Below, in pieces: positions 21,489 through 35,899 of a DNA stretch of 64,000 bases. Under the pieces are notes generated by a model that did no database searches, was not told the DNA's origin, and saw only the letters and a program-made list of their open reading frames with translations. Each line of letters opens with the position of its first letter. Within the stretch, counting starts at the first letter, position 1. Origin of the DNA: Steromphala cineraria (lineage: Eukaryota; Mollusca; Gastropoda; Trochida; Trochidae); assembly GCA_916613615.1 (NCBI GenBank), contig OU744724.1:18710171-18774170 (forward strand), written 5' to 3'. Both the position numbers and the translations under genes were made by a program.

Positions 21489-22587
21489 TTAAGTTTATAC
21501 ATGCACATATAAGCGTTATTTCATTATGTTTTATACAGCTTTAAAAGCATTGCATCATCAATTTCGGACATACCGTAGTTTGCCTCAACTGACAACTGTT
21601 AAAAACTGTAACTTTTTTTACACTTTTTTGGCATTATTTCATCATCTAGAGGACGCCTACCACGTATAAAACAAGAACCTAATATCATTGGGAATCTGAT
21701 TGACATTTTTGCATTAAAGTCAGTCAATTTTGTTTAATTTTCTCAAATGACTAAATAATAATTTCCTAATTTATTTCATTCTGTGTTCATTACTTTGGCA
21801 TTTGAACCTTTTAAGGCAGGAGTGGAAGAGATTAAAACATCAAGCTATCTTCTGAAATTACAGGTATCTAGCAAACGTGAACCATCAAATATCATGATTT
21901 CCTAATGTTTTAAGTAAAATTCCGTGTCCGGCATTAACACGCCCGAAAAACACTATTGTGTTTTTTAATAGTTAACATGGCAAAGAGCCCCCACAATGGA
22001 CGAGTTTTGGATTTCAGAATATTGTCCGTTTGTTAAGCGGCGCTAAGCGAGCTTGAATGTTATCACTGAACCGAAGTGGGGAAGTTTTATTGACAACTCT
22101 TTGATTCTTGACGGGTCGGAATCTGCAATTTTGTAGTTAATTCCGGGACGGGAAAGCAATATAGAATTGCGCATACTAAACTAGTCATTACGGAAATACA
22201 ATTCTATTACACCGAGCGTGCCAATTCACAAAGGGCGTAAAAATACTATTAATTTGTTAATTTTGAATCGAAGTTACTTTTTCGGATTGTAAATGGGGGA
22301 TACAATTTCAACACTTGTGTTATGATTCAATTCTGCTGTTGGCTGCACGTGTTGGTTTTGAAAGAGCTTGAAAACAAGTCTACAAGCATATTTGCCATGT
22401 TTGACACCATTCAATGAAAATATTAATATTAAGTCAACAGATCTCACATATGCCCCCAAAATAACTGAATTTTAATGATAATCGAATAACAAACGCGTTG
22501 GCCGAAATTCAGCTCCAAGAATGGTATTTTCAAATAGTATAAATACAAATTGTTTATCTGGTTTCTACCTGCTTAAGTGAAGTTCCT

Positions 22588-22775
22588 CGTCTGTCATCCA
22601 GACCTTAAAGCCAAAATATTTAACTGATGATCAACCCAGTCTAGACAAGTATAGCAAGTCTAGATCGCTCAGCTTTAGCTTTAGCTTTTCTGATATAAAT
22701 GCATCTTCTGGGCCCCATGCTGTTATAAGATATTGTCAATATTGAAAAAATACTTCTGAGACGAAATGTTAGTCT
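22588..22775 (+). repeat. Dispersed repeat, copy A (inverted partner at 51850-52035)
   Basis: It contains cccagtctagac, agtatagcaagtctagatcg, gcatcttctgggc and attgtcaatattgaaaaaat in the same order as the reverse complement of 51850-52035. Similarity is high but with indels. No TIR or coding capacity was identified, so the element class is unknown. Confidence 0.8.
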
Positions 22776-23180
22776 AGTGAAGTTTCCTTAATACGATGGT
22801 TGATTTGCACAAGTACTTTTTATTTAAATGTTGTCACTCTTTTGAACCAATAAACACCCCTTTAAAGCAATAATCCGTGTTTCTTGATTGCCAACATTAA
22901 TTTAAGTTTGTCATACGTGATTCAAAGAACTCCCTATTGTTTATTTTAGTTACATGTATACCAGTGACCTTCAGAGACCAGAGATACAAATGACACAACA
23001 TTTTTTATATATAAACATGACACTTCCGATACAACTTGATATATGCAAATCGACATGTACAACCTTGAAAAACCGCATATTGTAATGGAAACTTGGTAAA
23101 AATTATTCTTCATCAAAAGGCACTTCTTTTTAAACTTGACCCCTGTAGACATTATTATAATAATTCCAACGATACAAAGA

Positions 23181-23222
23181 TGACAGACAGGCAGACAGGC
23201 AGACAGGCGGACGAACGAACAC
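23181..23222 (+). repeat. Short CAGA-type microsatellite
   Basis: Imperfect repeats of gacaggca and cgaacgaac. It may be the tail of a retroelement. Confidence 0.7.
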
Positions 23223-23589
23223 AGATATATACACATGCAGTTGAGACGACCAAAATTTCAACGACACGCCAAAATTTATTACACAAATGATTTGGGAAGA
23301 ACATATTGCTTTGTTAATATCGACTACACCTGACTTTGGCAAACACAGTGTAATCGTCTCGCCATGCAGATACAACTGAATTTGTTTAGGTTTGTAAATT
23401 ACAATAACACGTCCATCTCCTGCGAAATCAAAGTTTCTTAATTAAAACTGACATTATCGCACGTGCTGTTCGCGTACAATTTACTTGCAAAAGTTCGTTG
23501 AGTAGTTTCTCCAGTCCCGAAAAATTCTTGCCTGCAATGAGCAACACGAGCTGCACGAGCGTTTTGCTGTCTTGCATTTGAAGCTTGTT

Positions 23590-23680
23590 GATAGCAGGAG
23601 CTTGTCGTAGGACTTCGTCTGTTTGATTCGGTGTGACAACATGATAGAGGTTGCGGGTTCGAATCCCGCTCAGATCTCAA
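23590..23680 (+). repeat. tRNA-like SINE relic with a perfect B box
   Basis: GGGTTCGAATCCC at 23655-23667 is a perfect T-arm/RNA polymerase III B box within ttgcgggttcgaatcccgct. No matching A box or cloverleaf could be completed upstream, so a functional tRNA is unlikely. The minus-strand open frame across it, with RDSNPQPLSCC, is a familiar artefact of such sequences. Confidence 0.5.
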
Positions 23681-24769
23681 ATTGCTAATTTGTCAATTTT
23701 CATATTTTACAAGTCCATTCGTTTGTTAAGGGAAAATCTACTTCAAAGTAGCAGTAAGGAGACTCATATTAGATGTACCCGGGATAAGCTTACTTATCTT
23801 GCGTATATGGCCTTAGAGTTGAAAGGAGGTTTACCCGTGAAAGGAAAGCCTCCAACGACAACACAAATATGACGTCTGAGGTTTATTTATTTTCATAAGA
23901 GATACTAATATATACCACTCAGAATTATCTAAGGAACTCCATATAGTGGAAATTGTCATTTTAATAACTTTAAATGCTTTCTTCTAAAAAAACTACATTT
24001 GTTTTAAGTTTGATCATATTTATGCATTCTCGCGAATACTGATTCTAAACGTTTAAGAGATATTCGAAACTTTGATTTATTTTATAATTATCAACATTTT
24101 GTTCGTATTTTCTAGGAAAGTGTCTTTATCAAAATTTTAATTTTAGTATTATAGATTCGACATAACATTATTTAAATGAACTTTAATTCAATATAAAAAC
24201 ACAAGTCATATTTTGAAGGCTGTTTGTTATCAATCTTCGAAGTTTTGATACGTTTGTTGAAGCGATCCTTAATTTATAACACTTTGTAAAAGTTATAATA
24301 AAGTCAAGTTTACAACAGGCAATGAATATACACGAATTATTGATTTAGCCGTTTCCGAAAATAATTTACTCCTAATATCTTATTGCCCGTTTTGTTGGTA
24401 ATAGAAAGTAAAGAAAATAGAAGGGTTCAGGGTTTCAAAATATGAAAGTTTGTTTTAAATGTTTAATTTATTAAAAAGGTAATTAAATTGTCATCAAACA
24501 TGATGACAACTTTTTGTCATGATATCATGATTACCACATCCTACAAGACGAAAGCCATGCGGTGGGATTTGCTTAGTTTCGTCAGGATTCCGCTATCCAT
24601 TCAAAATATCAAAAATACTTGAAAGAGATATAAAAATTCTTAAACATCAAAGAACAAATGTCAATATATATAATTGATGATGTTGTATTTATTGTTAGTA
24701 TTTTAATGCTCATTTGGAGGACGGTGTTTTTTTTCTGTCCCCAAGGGATTTTATATCCGATGAAAAAAT

Positions 24770-25020
24770 ATGTTTAAACCAATCGCAGAGCTCCTAATCC
24801 CGAAGCCCCGAAAGCGCGGAAGCTGTAATGCCGTGACAACACTCGTAATCAATCGGCGTCGGGCTTTGTACACACAATCAGGAGATGAAATCACGATCTT
24901 TGCACCTCGAACTAGATTCGAGCCTGAATCTTTGATACGTTCGGTCTGTAAATTGCTCGAAGCAGCTTCAAAGAAGCCTAGAAAAGAGGGGGAGGGGGAT
25001 TTTGGGGGCTGAGATCCGTA
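24770..25020. promoter_or_regulatory. GC-richer island, possible conserved non-coding element
   Basis: The stretch is distinctly less AT-rich than its surroundings. It has a CCAAT motif (aaaccaatcgcag) and a G-run end (gagggggaggggga). The plus-strand open frame of 80 codons does not look like a known protein. A regulatory role is inference. Confidence 0.25.
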
Positions 25021-27265
25021 TTATGAGTCTAATTCAAGAAACGAAGGTGGAAATGGGAAAAGATGACACAAGAGATAGCTGATAACGCGAGAAAAACAGT
25101 GTTTATGGGAATGAATAATATATAAATATGACTTTCCCGTAGCTTCATTCAATTGAATCGTATTTCAAGGGTTACATATAGTTTAAAACTTCCACATTCT
25201 TACTGAAAATCGAGATTGCTTTGTTTTGATGTGCCAAAGTCATATGTTAAAGTGTTTGGTCTTTATGGAAAATAAACAAAATATTAGACTCTAAAGTACA
25301 AAAATGTTAACTCCTATAGAAACGCCAAACGTTCTGAAATGAAAATCGAAACAATGTTATAAGAACATATTCAATGTATATGACCAAATTCGAAATGATA
25401 TTAATCCCAACCACAATGCCTTATCCATACTACAACTTGCCATCTCCTCTAGGGCTAAAAATTGACTTAAAAGTATGGGCTAAATTAATATTGACTGGGT
25501 ATATGGACATGTACATATCATGAGGATTCTCCCATCTGTGCAATTATTCCATAGTTTTCTTCTGTAATATGCTTACGTCTGTAAACAAAAACACGGATCG
25601 AACTATATTGTACCTGTCAGATTCAACCTCTCTCGACTTCCAATGGGGAAAGCTGTTTTGTGTAAAAGTGACTTATCATCCTTCAGTGTTTAGAATATCA
25701 CACAGTCTCTTACACATTTATTCTTCAACTCGTTCATCCAGACATCAGACTGCTCAATAACGTATTCATTATTTGGTTCTTTGGGTTGAAAGGGTTAAAG
25801 AGTGATTATGCATTCAAATATACATGTACATATGTTTGTATAGAACCAAACTTCGACCTCCTTTAAAAGAGGTAATTTTTCTGGGGAATTTAAGGTGGAC
25901 TTATAAGTTGCGATCTGAACAAAAGTCGATCGTGTCCAGCGTAGACGGTCATCCTGACCCAAAGAGCAATACAAAAAGGAGCCCTCTTAAGTCTAGAAAA
26001 GTTGTTCAAAGTATAAAGACCACCTTATCGTACAAGCGAGAACATTACCACTTCTTGACAGCTTGGAGCATCTCCTACTTGACTGGATAACCGAGGTTTC
26101 AGAGGATAATTGGCATCGTGGGGTTACTGTGGCATGCAGGTAGTTAAAGGCATGGAACCGAACCTTTTTCATTTTACGAATATAAATCTTGATTTAGAGA
26201 ATGTAAAGATTTGTATGAAATAACGGAGATATTTCAAACTTAAACGTCATAGATGCCATAGAGAAAAGTTATAAACAAATTAATGGGAAAATAATTAAAG
26301 GAAAGTTTGTGTTTGACTTATGTAGGTTTAAACAATTTTGAGTACAGTCTGATTTATATGAATATTGAGATCAGCATGACCTTGCAAAAGTAAGGCACAA
26401 GTCAAACATGAATATTTTTTTTAATTTTACCGAATAGTCAGAAAAAATGTCAGGTTTACCTTTGAGAAGGCCTACTCCACGATCATATTAACAATCCAAG
26501 GAGACAAACGGGTTACGTTATATCAGCGATGAAGTGTTTATCAAAGCATCATCAACTGAGGTATAGCAAATTATTATATTCATTTCAAATTATTTCAATA
26601 ATGTTTGCCTCAAAGAATTTGTCAATCATTATTTGTACTATGAAAATAAAGCATTTATGTAGACAAATCTGATAGTAAGAGAAAAGTCCCATATTCAATG
26701 ATTCCCCCCCCCCCTTTTATCCTTTATTTTTAACACGTTTCGTTAGGTTTTGATGAAGTTGAAGCTGTCATAAGATGTTTTAATCAAACTTATTTTTGAT
26801 AATTTCACGGACAATTCACCATAATCTGTAAGGACACACTTAGAAATTTGCTCTTTTCAATTCAAAACCTTCTTTATACCTTTTCAAATGCACATGCAGG
26901 TCGTACCTTCTTTACATTTTGAAAAAAGGGGGCAAATTACTTTGAATATATAAAATGATTACATTTGCATGTGTATTATCCAAAAATGTTGTTCAATCAA
27001 CACACGCTCATGTATATACCTTTGACTACACAAAAAAAAACACCTTTTGTTTCCGTAGGAATGAGTTGGCCGTTCTATCTACATTTCGCCATTAAGCATC
27101 TTTATTTTCATAATAAGTTAAAGATATTCAAATCATTTTATTGATATTTTATCAGTGTGTAATTAGTAAGTTTATCTTCAAAAATATTCCCATTCGATAT
27201 CATTTCAAAATATATACATGTGTCCCATCATTATCCAATATCAAACAACTGTGAATAAGTCTATT

Positions 27266-27495
27266 CTTAACCCTATACGTGCCGCGAACCCAAATCTATC
27301 CTTAACCCTCTTCGTGCCGCGAGCCGAGTGAGCCGCCGATGAAGATGTCCAGATCCGTGTTATCAGCGATGAAGTGGATGCCGAGCAGCTGTGAGATGGC
27401 GCTATCTGGAGAGGTGATTACAGAGGCAAGTTGTGCAGGGCCCGGTGTTATAAGAGTCTGACACCCGATACTTGTGGGAGCGTGCCCTCTCACAG
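27266..27495 (-). pseudogene. Protein-like fragment next to a 35-bp direct repeat
   Basis: The minus-strand frame reads VRGHAPTSIGCQTLITPG, QLASVITSPDSAISQLLG and IHFIADNTDLDIFIGG, then ends at TAA. Composition is strongly protein-like and the segment is GC-richer than its surroundings. At the low-coordinate end, two copies of cttaaccct(a/c)t(a/t)cgtgccgcga lie 35 bp apart (27266 and 27301). I do not recognise the family. A transposon-derived fragment is my best guess, a lost or unmodelled exon the alternative. Confidence 0.35.
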
Positions 27496-28999
27496 ACAGA
27501 CAGTCGCATCCCCACTTATACTTACTTACTTACTGCAATCAGCATAATACGGCATCGTCGAGCGGTATTGTATTTGCTCTAATAGAGGTCCGTCAAGTAT
27601 TGACGCTATGCACGGACGTTTTCTCATAGCATATATTCCAACATATGACTGACTGTTATATCAAAATAAAACTGTAGAGAGAATGACAACAGAGAATGAC
27701 CAAGAAAACGGCTTGAGTGACAATGTTCTCTAATTTATGTTGAGTTTCAAAGATATATCATTTTGAATTTGGTAAAGAGCAAATGCTAACAAATATTTAA
27801 ACCGTCAATTTCCCAGTTGGTAACTTAAGACAAAAGTTTATGCAGCCGCAAATTAGTGGGTTATGAAAACTGTCGCTATGAATCGCAGTTTGAATAAATA
27901 TCGTAGCAGTTTTTTGCACAAGACAATATCATTGCAACCAATCAGATTTAACGTCATTTGTAAAGAAACTCATTCTTTTTATTAGGCAACTATTAGTTGA
28001 GTAGTCGAACTTTATAGAATTTGAATTTTCTTTTTTAAATAGATTCCAAAACCATTCGCCCCTGTATAAGCCATTGTGGTGATCAAAATCAAGGCCCTTG
28101 TTATACATCTAGTCGACTGTGCCTACATCACCATTTTCAGTGCACATGTATGAAACGTAGCCAGCCTTAAAATGGTATCATGTAGATGTTCATGGTAAAA
28201 TCAAGAAACAACTCCAAACATATTTTTTACCCTGACCAACGTGACCATGTTACGGGGTCTTATTTCCTTCACTGCCATAACCTGTTGTCTATTGGAGAAA
28301 GTACGGTACTAGGCAGTATAAAACATATCCCCTGTCTACACCAGATCGTAACAATACGAAACAAGATCGTTTAGTTGATGAAAGAAACAAGCCTAACATA
28401 AATGAATGATTTAACCCCTACTTATGCCATGGTTAAATCATGTGGCATGTGAAAAATGATGTTGCAACTAAACAATACTTTGCTGTAAAGAAATGACAAT
28501 AAAAAAGTATTTTTATCTGCCTATGTCATGTAGTTATAAGTAAAAAAGCGTAATTGAAGATCGAGTGTTCATTCTCTCGGTACTTATCATGTTAAGTAAA
28601 TGTACCCCTCTTGTTCTTTGGGAAACGGTTTGTGTTTAGCATCAAACTTGATTGCATTTACGAAATGAAGAATGGTCTGACTTGTTTCTCACTTTCATTC
28701 AAGATGCGGGTATGAAGATATACAAAAAGATTCCTGTTAAAGAATTTGTTTTCAAAATGGAACAATATCCCGTTTTTTTCGTTTTAATAATAAAATAAAC
28801 ATTTGGAAGAAAAGTGCTTTTTGAAATGTTACTGTGTCAACTGCCCACTGAGTTATCTGTGATAAAATTGCGGGCACGGTTGAAGGTATTGGTTTCTACA
28901 AGCAGGGATTAACCCTATCTTGACACAGACATGTATATACATATAGGGACCATACACAATTCTTAAACAAGAAAACAGAAGGTTAGATGCAGGACAGAG

Positions 29000-29290
29000 C
29001 TAACGTGAGGTGATAAGGCGCTTAGCATGACTTTGAAGAGTATTTCATCTACATTGTATATCATGGCTATTAGTATCATCGTAAGGAAATAGCCCGCAAC
29101 ACTATTATGGCTATGCATTGCGGTGAAACCTGTGAGCATCGGTGGGAATTAGCGGACTGTGGGTGGTACTGTGCTAAACGTCAGTGTATCTTACTGCTTG
29201 TAGAACATTTGTTTAATGCAGGCTAATTTGCCCTAACGGAATTCAAAACCCGAACCTGTAACCACTGCGCTATCTGTAGCTACATAAATA
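29000..29290 (-). repeat. tRNA-derived SINE relic
   Basis: On the minus strand, gatagcgcagtggttacagg (complement of about 29258-29277) resembles a tRNA D-arm/A box. It is followed by a degenerate B box (gggttttgaattccg). The downstream part has SINE-like low complexity. No target duplication was established. Confidence 0.5.
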
Positions 29291-30402
29291 AGGAAGCATC
29301 ATTGAACATGTATATATTCCCTAGGCCTGCATCATATCAAATCAAATATTCCTTGTATCGATGTCAAAGACTTCATGGGATGCACAGGGACATACAGGAA
29401 CCCCTAGCGACTGCTTATAGGTACTCCGCTTACAATCGACCGATGGCTTTACTCTGCTGAATCTTGCTTTCTATACAAGACTTGGGCTTTGTAGCTCAAC
29501 AGTCATGACAAATTTTATTACATCTATAAGGCCTTCTCATTTGGATATTAACTAAACAGTGTTCATAAAATGTAAATTGAAAAAACCTTATAATGCCATT
29601 TATCCATCCGAAGAAGTTAATACATAAATTCTTCTTATTCCTTGATATGTTTTTTGTGATGATGTTAAATTCAGTAGTTAATCATCAAACAGCATTCTCG
29701 ATAATATCTCGGAGGTACACATGAAATAACTTTTTTTAAATTTATTGTATAATATTGATAATGAATCATTTAGAGATAAATCATTCTGCTACTAATACTT
29801 ACACTTTCACTTACGAGTTGTTACCAAATGTGTTTGATCAATAATTCCTTACACATTCAGAATGAAAAAAATAACCGTTTACAGATAAGTTAAGAAAGAA
29901 TGACAATATCAACATTTAAAAAAATTATAATTTTACAAGAAAAATCACAGGTAAACAAGCTTTTGTCAAACAGCTGTAACCTGCTATTGTCAGTTGCACG
30001 TGTTTTATCTTCTGAGGTTAAAGGTCAAAGGTGATCAATTCAAGGAGAGCGAGGTCAGGGACTCCGGTAACAGAACCAGACAAAACGCAAGCCGGTGATA
30101 GGTGAACCAGCTTGACTTAATGACATGGAACGACACCATTTTACGCTGTTATGATGACGTTGTATTATGTTATGATACGACAACATTTGTTTTCAAATAA
30201 CATTCGTTGTCAACATATTTGGGCACGATATCAACTTGGTATCTAACCAGAGATAAATGCCATTAAGATAGTAAACAAATGTTATATTGTTATATTTGAG
30301 GTCGCAATCTTCAATGGTACAGGTTCGTTCCCTTTTTCTTGTCAAATCGTGGCCAGGTTTAACCGAAAAGAGGGATAGTTCTCTTGGATTCGGTTTCCCT
30401 TT

Positions 30403-30660
30403 CATCCTGTCTCAGGGTACGAACGTTAAGCGAACTCCACTAATCTGTACCCTGGGCTCCGAAGCTAGATTCGCCCGTGCGGCCCGACTTAGGATAAAGC
30501 CACTCAAATCATTTTCTCGTTGAAATTTTAACAAGAAGGTGGCGAGGAATTCATTTGATTGGCTTATATCCCAAGTCGAGCCGCGCGAGCGAATCTAGCT
30601 TCTGAGCCCAGGGTACTGATTAGTGGAGTCATCGTAACGTTCGTACCCTGAGACAGGATG
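30403..30660. mobile_element. Short fold-back element with about 85-bp arms
   Basis: The left arm from catcctgtctcagggtacga to gcccgtgcggcccgac (30403-30487) is repeated in inverted form at 30573-30660. The two arms differ at scattered bases and by a small indel. The centre of about 85 bp is unique. It has no coding capacity. The target duplication is not clear. Confidence 0.8.
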
Positions 30661-33600
30661 AAGCATCGTTTATCAAGAAGGCTTCATCGCAATGCATATT
30701 AACAAGGGTTACCCAGGCTTTCCCCCTGCCGTGACGCAACCGCCGTTTATATGAAGTGCAATACCTTCGGAAGTTAAAACATCTCTCTCTCCGCAATGAT
30801 GCCCTGCTATGAGTTATTCGAGTATATCCTCTTTTATTTAATTTCTACATATCTGACGTTATGACCTTGGTAATAGACATGTATGTATGTATGCTTTTAA
30901 TATATGATTGTGACAATTGTATTTGTAAAAAAGGCCATGCAACTGATAAGCTTTGAGTTATGGCAAACCATCCATTGGGGTTGTTTTTTCCCCCAGGCGG
31001 AGGAACACAACAAAAAGGGATGATCAATATGCAGAACGAAATAATCCCCAGCTCAAAAAGAAAGATAGGTGCGCAGGACGAACCATCCCCCGTGCTGCCT
31101 AGATAGTTGTATGAGCAAGAAACGCGGTACAGCCATTGTCTTCCCGGTCCAACAACGACGGTACGGCATACGCTGACGCCTGAGACGTCACTGGAGCACA
31201 TTGACGTTAAACAAGATGCAAAAAGACGTGCAAAAAATCATTCTACTATCAGTTGTTCCCTCATCGACATTGTTGTGTTGTCAGAGAGATTGGAATGGTG
31301 ATGTATACGCAGTGCGGAGCTCAAGCCAACAAAGCGTACACTCCTTACACACACACGTGTGGAGCGCTGCCAAGAGTTTAGTACTTACTGGCAGTGTTCG
31401 TTGCCATTCAGTGAAAAAAGTTCCGCAGAAAACGTGCATGTAAGTTAGAGGTTAAGCGCTTCATTCAGCTCTATTTATACCAATGAACGCCTATCTTGGA
31501 CGGAATCGCCTGGGGAAATTACCTACTGTTTTATCTATATCAAAGATGTTTACCTTCCTACTTTTAACAGAAAGAGGGTTTTTTAACGTTCAGGAAATGT
31601 GACCAAAACAGTTCATTCTTACGAAATAACAAAACACCTGTAATACACTTCATTTCACTTTGATTCAATAAAACCATCTTGATAAGATAAAATGTTTAAT
31701 TAGGAGTCAAGTAATTACAAATCACGGATAACCTCCAAGCATCGAATCACAATAGAACTGACATCACAAGCTTCGGACAACCTCAAAGCAGAGAAAATGA
31801 CGATAGAACTAAAGACCAGTATCAAAGATCGTTGAACCTTAGAAACCTTAGACTGTGCAGAGGTATAGGGCATGTTTACTTTGATAATCTATTGTAAACA
31901 CTGAGCCAAAGAGATCACGCACCTGTCTAAAAGAACGCCACTCACCTGGTTTATGTAATTAGTTCCTTTAATCATCATTGATATCAATTACACCTGTAAC
32001 ATACCTCATGCGAAATATGTTTTGATTCAATTAGGTTTCTGATCTGTTTGATGCATCCTTCGATCTGTTAATCTTGGATTATTATTTTCTCCACACGTTG
32101 ATACATAATGGAGTTTGTCAAAGGGTACCGTATATTTCATTGAGTTTCATTGGTAAAAATTGACATTTCAACAGAAAGCTCTGAAATATAACTTGATTAA
32201 CGTATGCTACAAGATGAAGAAAAACATTGTTTTGACCCACTGCTTTACTTTATCTATAATTAAATATCTGACTAAAACATGCAATTAAACATACTTTTTA
32301 ATTGGAAGAAAAATATATGATCTATGACAATGTTAGAAAGCAGTTTCTGTCAAGATATTATCATTATGACATGATATATCAAAGTATTTAATTGTTCATC
32401 CTATTTTTTTTAAATTATATAACTATTTATATATCGCGCATATCCATCCACTCGTGGTTGCTCATAAACATTTTTTTATTTTGAAAGCCATTCGAACCTA
32501 CTTAAAGAATAATTTTTTATTAAAACATGTAATGATATACCCTGGTTAATAAAATTGCATATTTGCCACATGCTTATAAGACATTGCATACTTGTCTGCA
32601 CGAGTGTCTGAACAAGTATCAAGAATAAAGTAAAGTGCATACTCATATTCGTAGTTACACAAGTGCAAAATCATAAAGAATTTGACATATTAAGGAAAAT
32701 TCCTTCACAAAAGATTTCCTTGACAACGTTTAAGAACAGAAGACGCCTTTCTATCATTATTTCAGATTATCATAACGCTTGTTTGCAATAGCGAACCGGG
32801 CATAACACAATTGCAACATCACCGTATTCGAGTATCGTCATATTACAAATGAATTAGCGAATCTCGATAGTTATTAGCACTGTCGGAGCTTGTTTGCTTA
32901 GTCCAGCTGTTGACGGGGGTCGATACCACATAGGAGAAGCAAAGACGATACCATCAACTCTCAGGGGCTTGATAACCAAACATCATTTTAAGGGGCCAGA
33001 AGTCAAAGCGAATTAGAGATAGTCCCGTTTTTTTAAGGCACTGGACTCAAGAAATCCGAAACCTTAATTTAGCTCATGCCAATAACTAAACCAATCGTTC
33101 AATTTGGAGGATTTTAGAGAGGCAATTCTGCGTCTAATCCGATAAACGAGTGAAGAAAATGCTGGCGTATTTAAGAAGAGGATGGACGACAACTCAAATT
33201 AATTGTTTAATGGTCAAAGAAATTAATTGCATCCATAATTATTTGAAAAATAATTTACCAAGTTTCAAGGAACATCGCTCTTGGGTTTTAATTTAGAAAT
33301 CATCGAATTTCTTTGACAAAACGTACTTGGTAAAAATTCGTTTGGAAATAGGAAATGAAGGGGTTTGATAAAATAAAAATTTTGAGAAAGACATAACTGA
33401 TATTCTTACGAGTCGACATGATGTTGGAAAGTTCCATGTTCCAAATTCTTATGCGACCAGAGCTTTAGAATATGTATACAATACCGTACACATGTTCTTT
33501 CTAACTTCAAACTCTCGTCAATGTTTTGATAAGTCAATATTATGCTCCTCTAAATGCCATGATCAAACACGACGGAAGACCAATTATCAATAATTAATAA

Positions 33601-35899
33601 CTGGATATTGTGTGCTTCATGAAGTCCACAAAGATGAATAAGTTCAACAAGGGCTGCTTCGTCCCTTAATTAGAAGCTATCAGACTGGGGAATATCTTAA
33701 GAAGACACTTAATAACGTTTGGAGAAGCCTTGTGATGCCCGCCAAAAACTAATTTAGGACTGAAAAGCTTAGAAAATAAATTAATATCTTGATCTGTCAA
33801 AAATCCAATATTTTCAAAGACGAAGACAAACAGTGGTAGGAGTCAAAAGGTCAGCGAGGGACTATGTATTAAATCGCAGAAAAAGTCGCACTCAGATGAC
33901 TGAGCCTTTTAACGCCGCCATATTGGAATTTCGTCTCATCAAATCTCGTATCCGTACGCCCTGGCCGTCACGTCACGAGATTAGAACAAAATGATGACTT
34001 TATGTTTACCCATTGCACATTGCTCTCTGTGATTAATAACAGTTAGCCCGGAGAGCAATCAACTGTCACGTTGCAGCTAACATTACCCTTGTCTCTTGTG
34101 AAGTTCCTGGAAATCTCAAGAGCATAATTTGATAATTCCCCGACGGCTGGACATGAGTTCAGAAGTCGAGCGTTTTATTTTGGTTAATCTAAAGGCGCTT
34201 ATATTCAGTCAGGCGTGAAGAATCGGTGTGCAATGCGAGCTGCTATAATCGAAGCGTCGGTGAAACATAGCACTGTATTTCGAACTAGCAACTTAAAAAC
34301 GCTTTTTGCACTTTCTGAAGTCGGCATTAAGAGATCAGGTTTTAACCCAAAGAAGAGCGTTATAACGCCATGCACTATTTTTATGAGAAAAGTACCCACT
34401 TTTACATTGAAGGCCGTTGTTGTGTTAAAGCAATTTGGCAATTAATCAAAGGCAGTTTCACAATGAGATGTTCATAGCCAACTTAAGTTGTTCTACAGAC
34501 ACCGGTTCTATCAGCACTTCAACTTGCTTTCAGCTTTAGTAGTTTTTAATAAAACTATTTTATTCAAAAACATAATTTTACACGTAGCTTCAGTTACATA
34601 TAGATCTTATTTCTAGGTTCTGTCAAAATACATAAGCGATAAATATCTTTTACACTGACAAAACATTTACCGGTAATATTATACGTGTTACATCTCAAAT
34701 TGCGTATGTGCGCCTCACACAAGTATATAAGAGGCTCCACTTTTCTCTAAGATAAATGGGAACTATTTTTGCTTGATAACGGTGTTATAGTATCTACATA
34801 AGACGTCGAATCTCTTTGCAATAAAGAAGTTGTAAATTCACATCATTTCTATTTCTTCGACAAATCTCTTAGTTTGAAATAATGTGACTGCAAATTTACC
34901 CTGGTAATAGCCTGGATAAAATAATCAAGCCCTGAAAAATAAAAACATTTAGAAAACCTTCTTTGAAGTTGGGAATTTCCCTAACTTGAGCTTCACTTCT
35001 TTGGTTGTCCTTGATTTTAATTTAGGAACCGCAGCAATAACAATTACACAATCTACGAACACTACCATATGCATGCATACTATAAAGATGTCTCTAGTTC
35101 TGACCCGGACGATGTTCGATCAATGATTACACACTGTTTCTACAACGCGTCAATACGTAGCTAAAATACCACAGCATCCCATTCATCAATAAAAGTTCAT
35201 GTTATTTACAGTATTGGTTATTGTTTTATTGAACCGACAACTCCATGACCGACACCAGAAACCTATAAATGGTAAACCATAACCGATGGATCCGTTGACA
35301 AAAAATTTATTCCAGAAGGATTCTCCTTGTCAAAGCTTCAGATGGAATGGACTCTTTCTGTCCACATGCGATCTGAAATAACTTACAGATTAAAGCAAGT
35401 GTTAGGTCAAACCAAATACAACTATAACATTGTTAAACATGCCTTTTTCTTGAATTTGTTTTCAACAATAGAGAGACTGGACATAAGCCTAACAGAGGGA
35501 CAACATCTGCAGCTTCCCATTCCAAAGGTAACTTAAAGTCATTAACGATCTTGAAAAGGAATGATATACGAAGACCATCCGATCTCCTTTGAATTACTTA
35601 AATTCTAAAAATTAATAATTTCTTGCAGTTGAATCATCAACTTTTAAATTACCAGCATCATAAAATGTAATTTGTATCTATAAAATAAGATTAAACATGT
35701 TCCTTCCTAAACATTGACCCTTAGCATTTGAGTGAACCCCCAAGCAAGCCCCTGCACCCTTCACCCTCCAATGATTCATTATATTAGCGAGTAACCAGAT
35801 AGTGGCGACTGCTGGCATGTCATGAATCATCTGTAGTCCTACAGCATCATCAATATGTTCAACAACACCATCGACTTGACGGCGCTCTATCTGATCCGT

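Noticed and set aside
30845..31201. Minus frame of 118 codons with several cysteines, considered as the MNNL exon
   Set aside because: The cysteine spacing is wrong, the expected double cysteine is missing, and the AWPFLQ segment is not followed by a GT donor.
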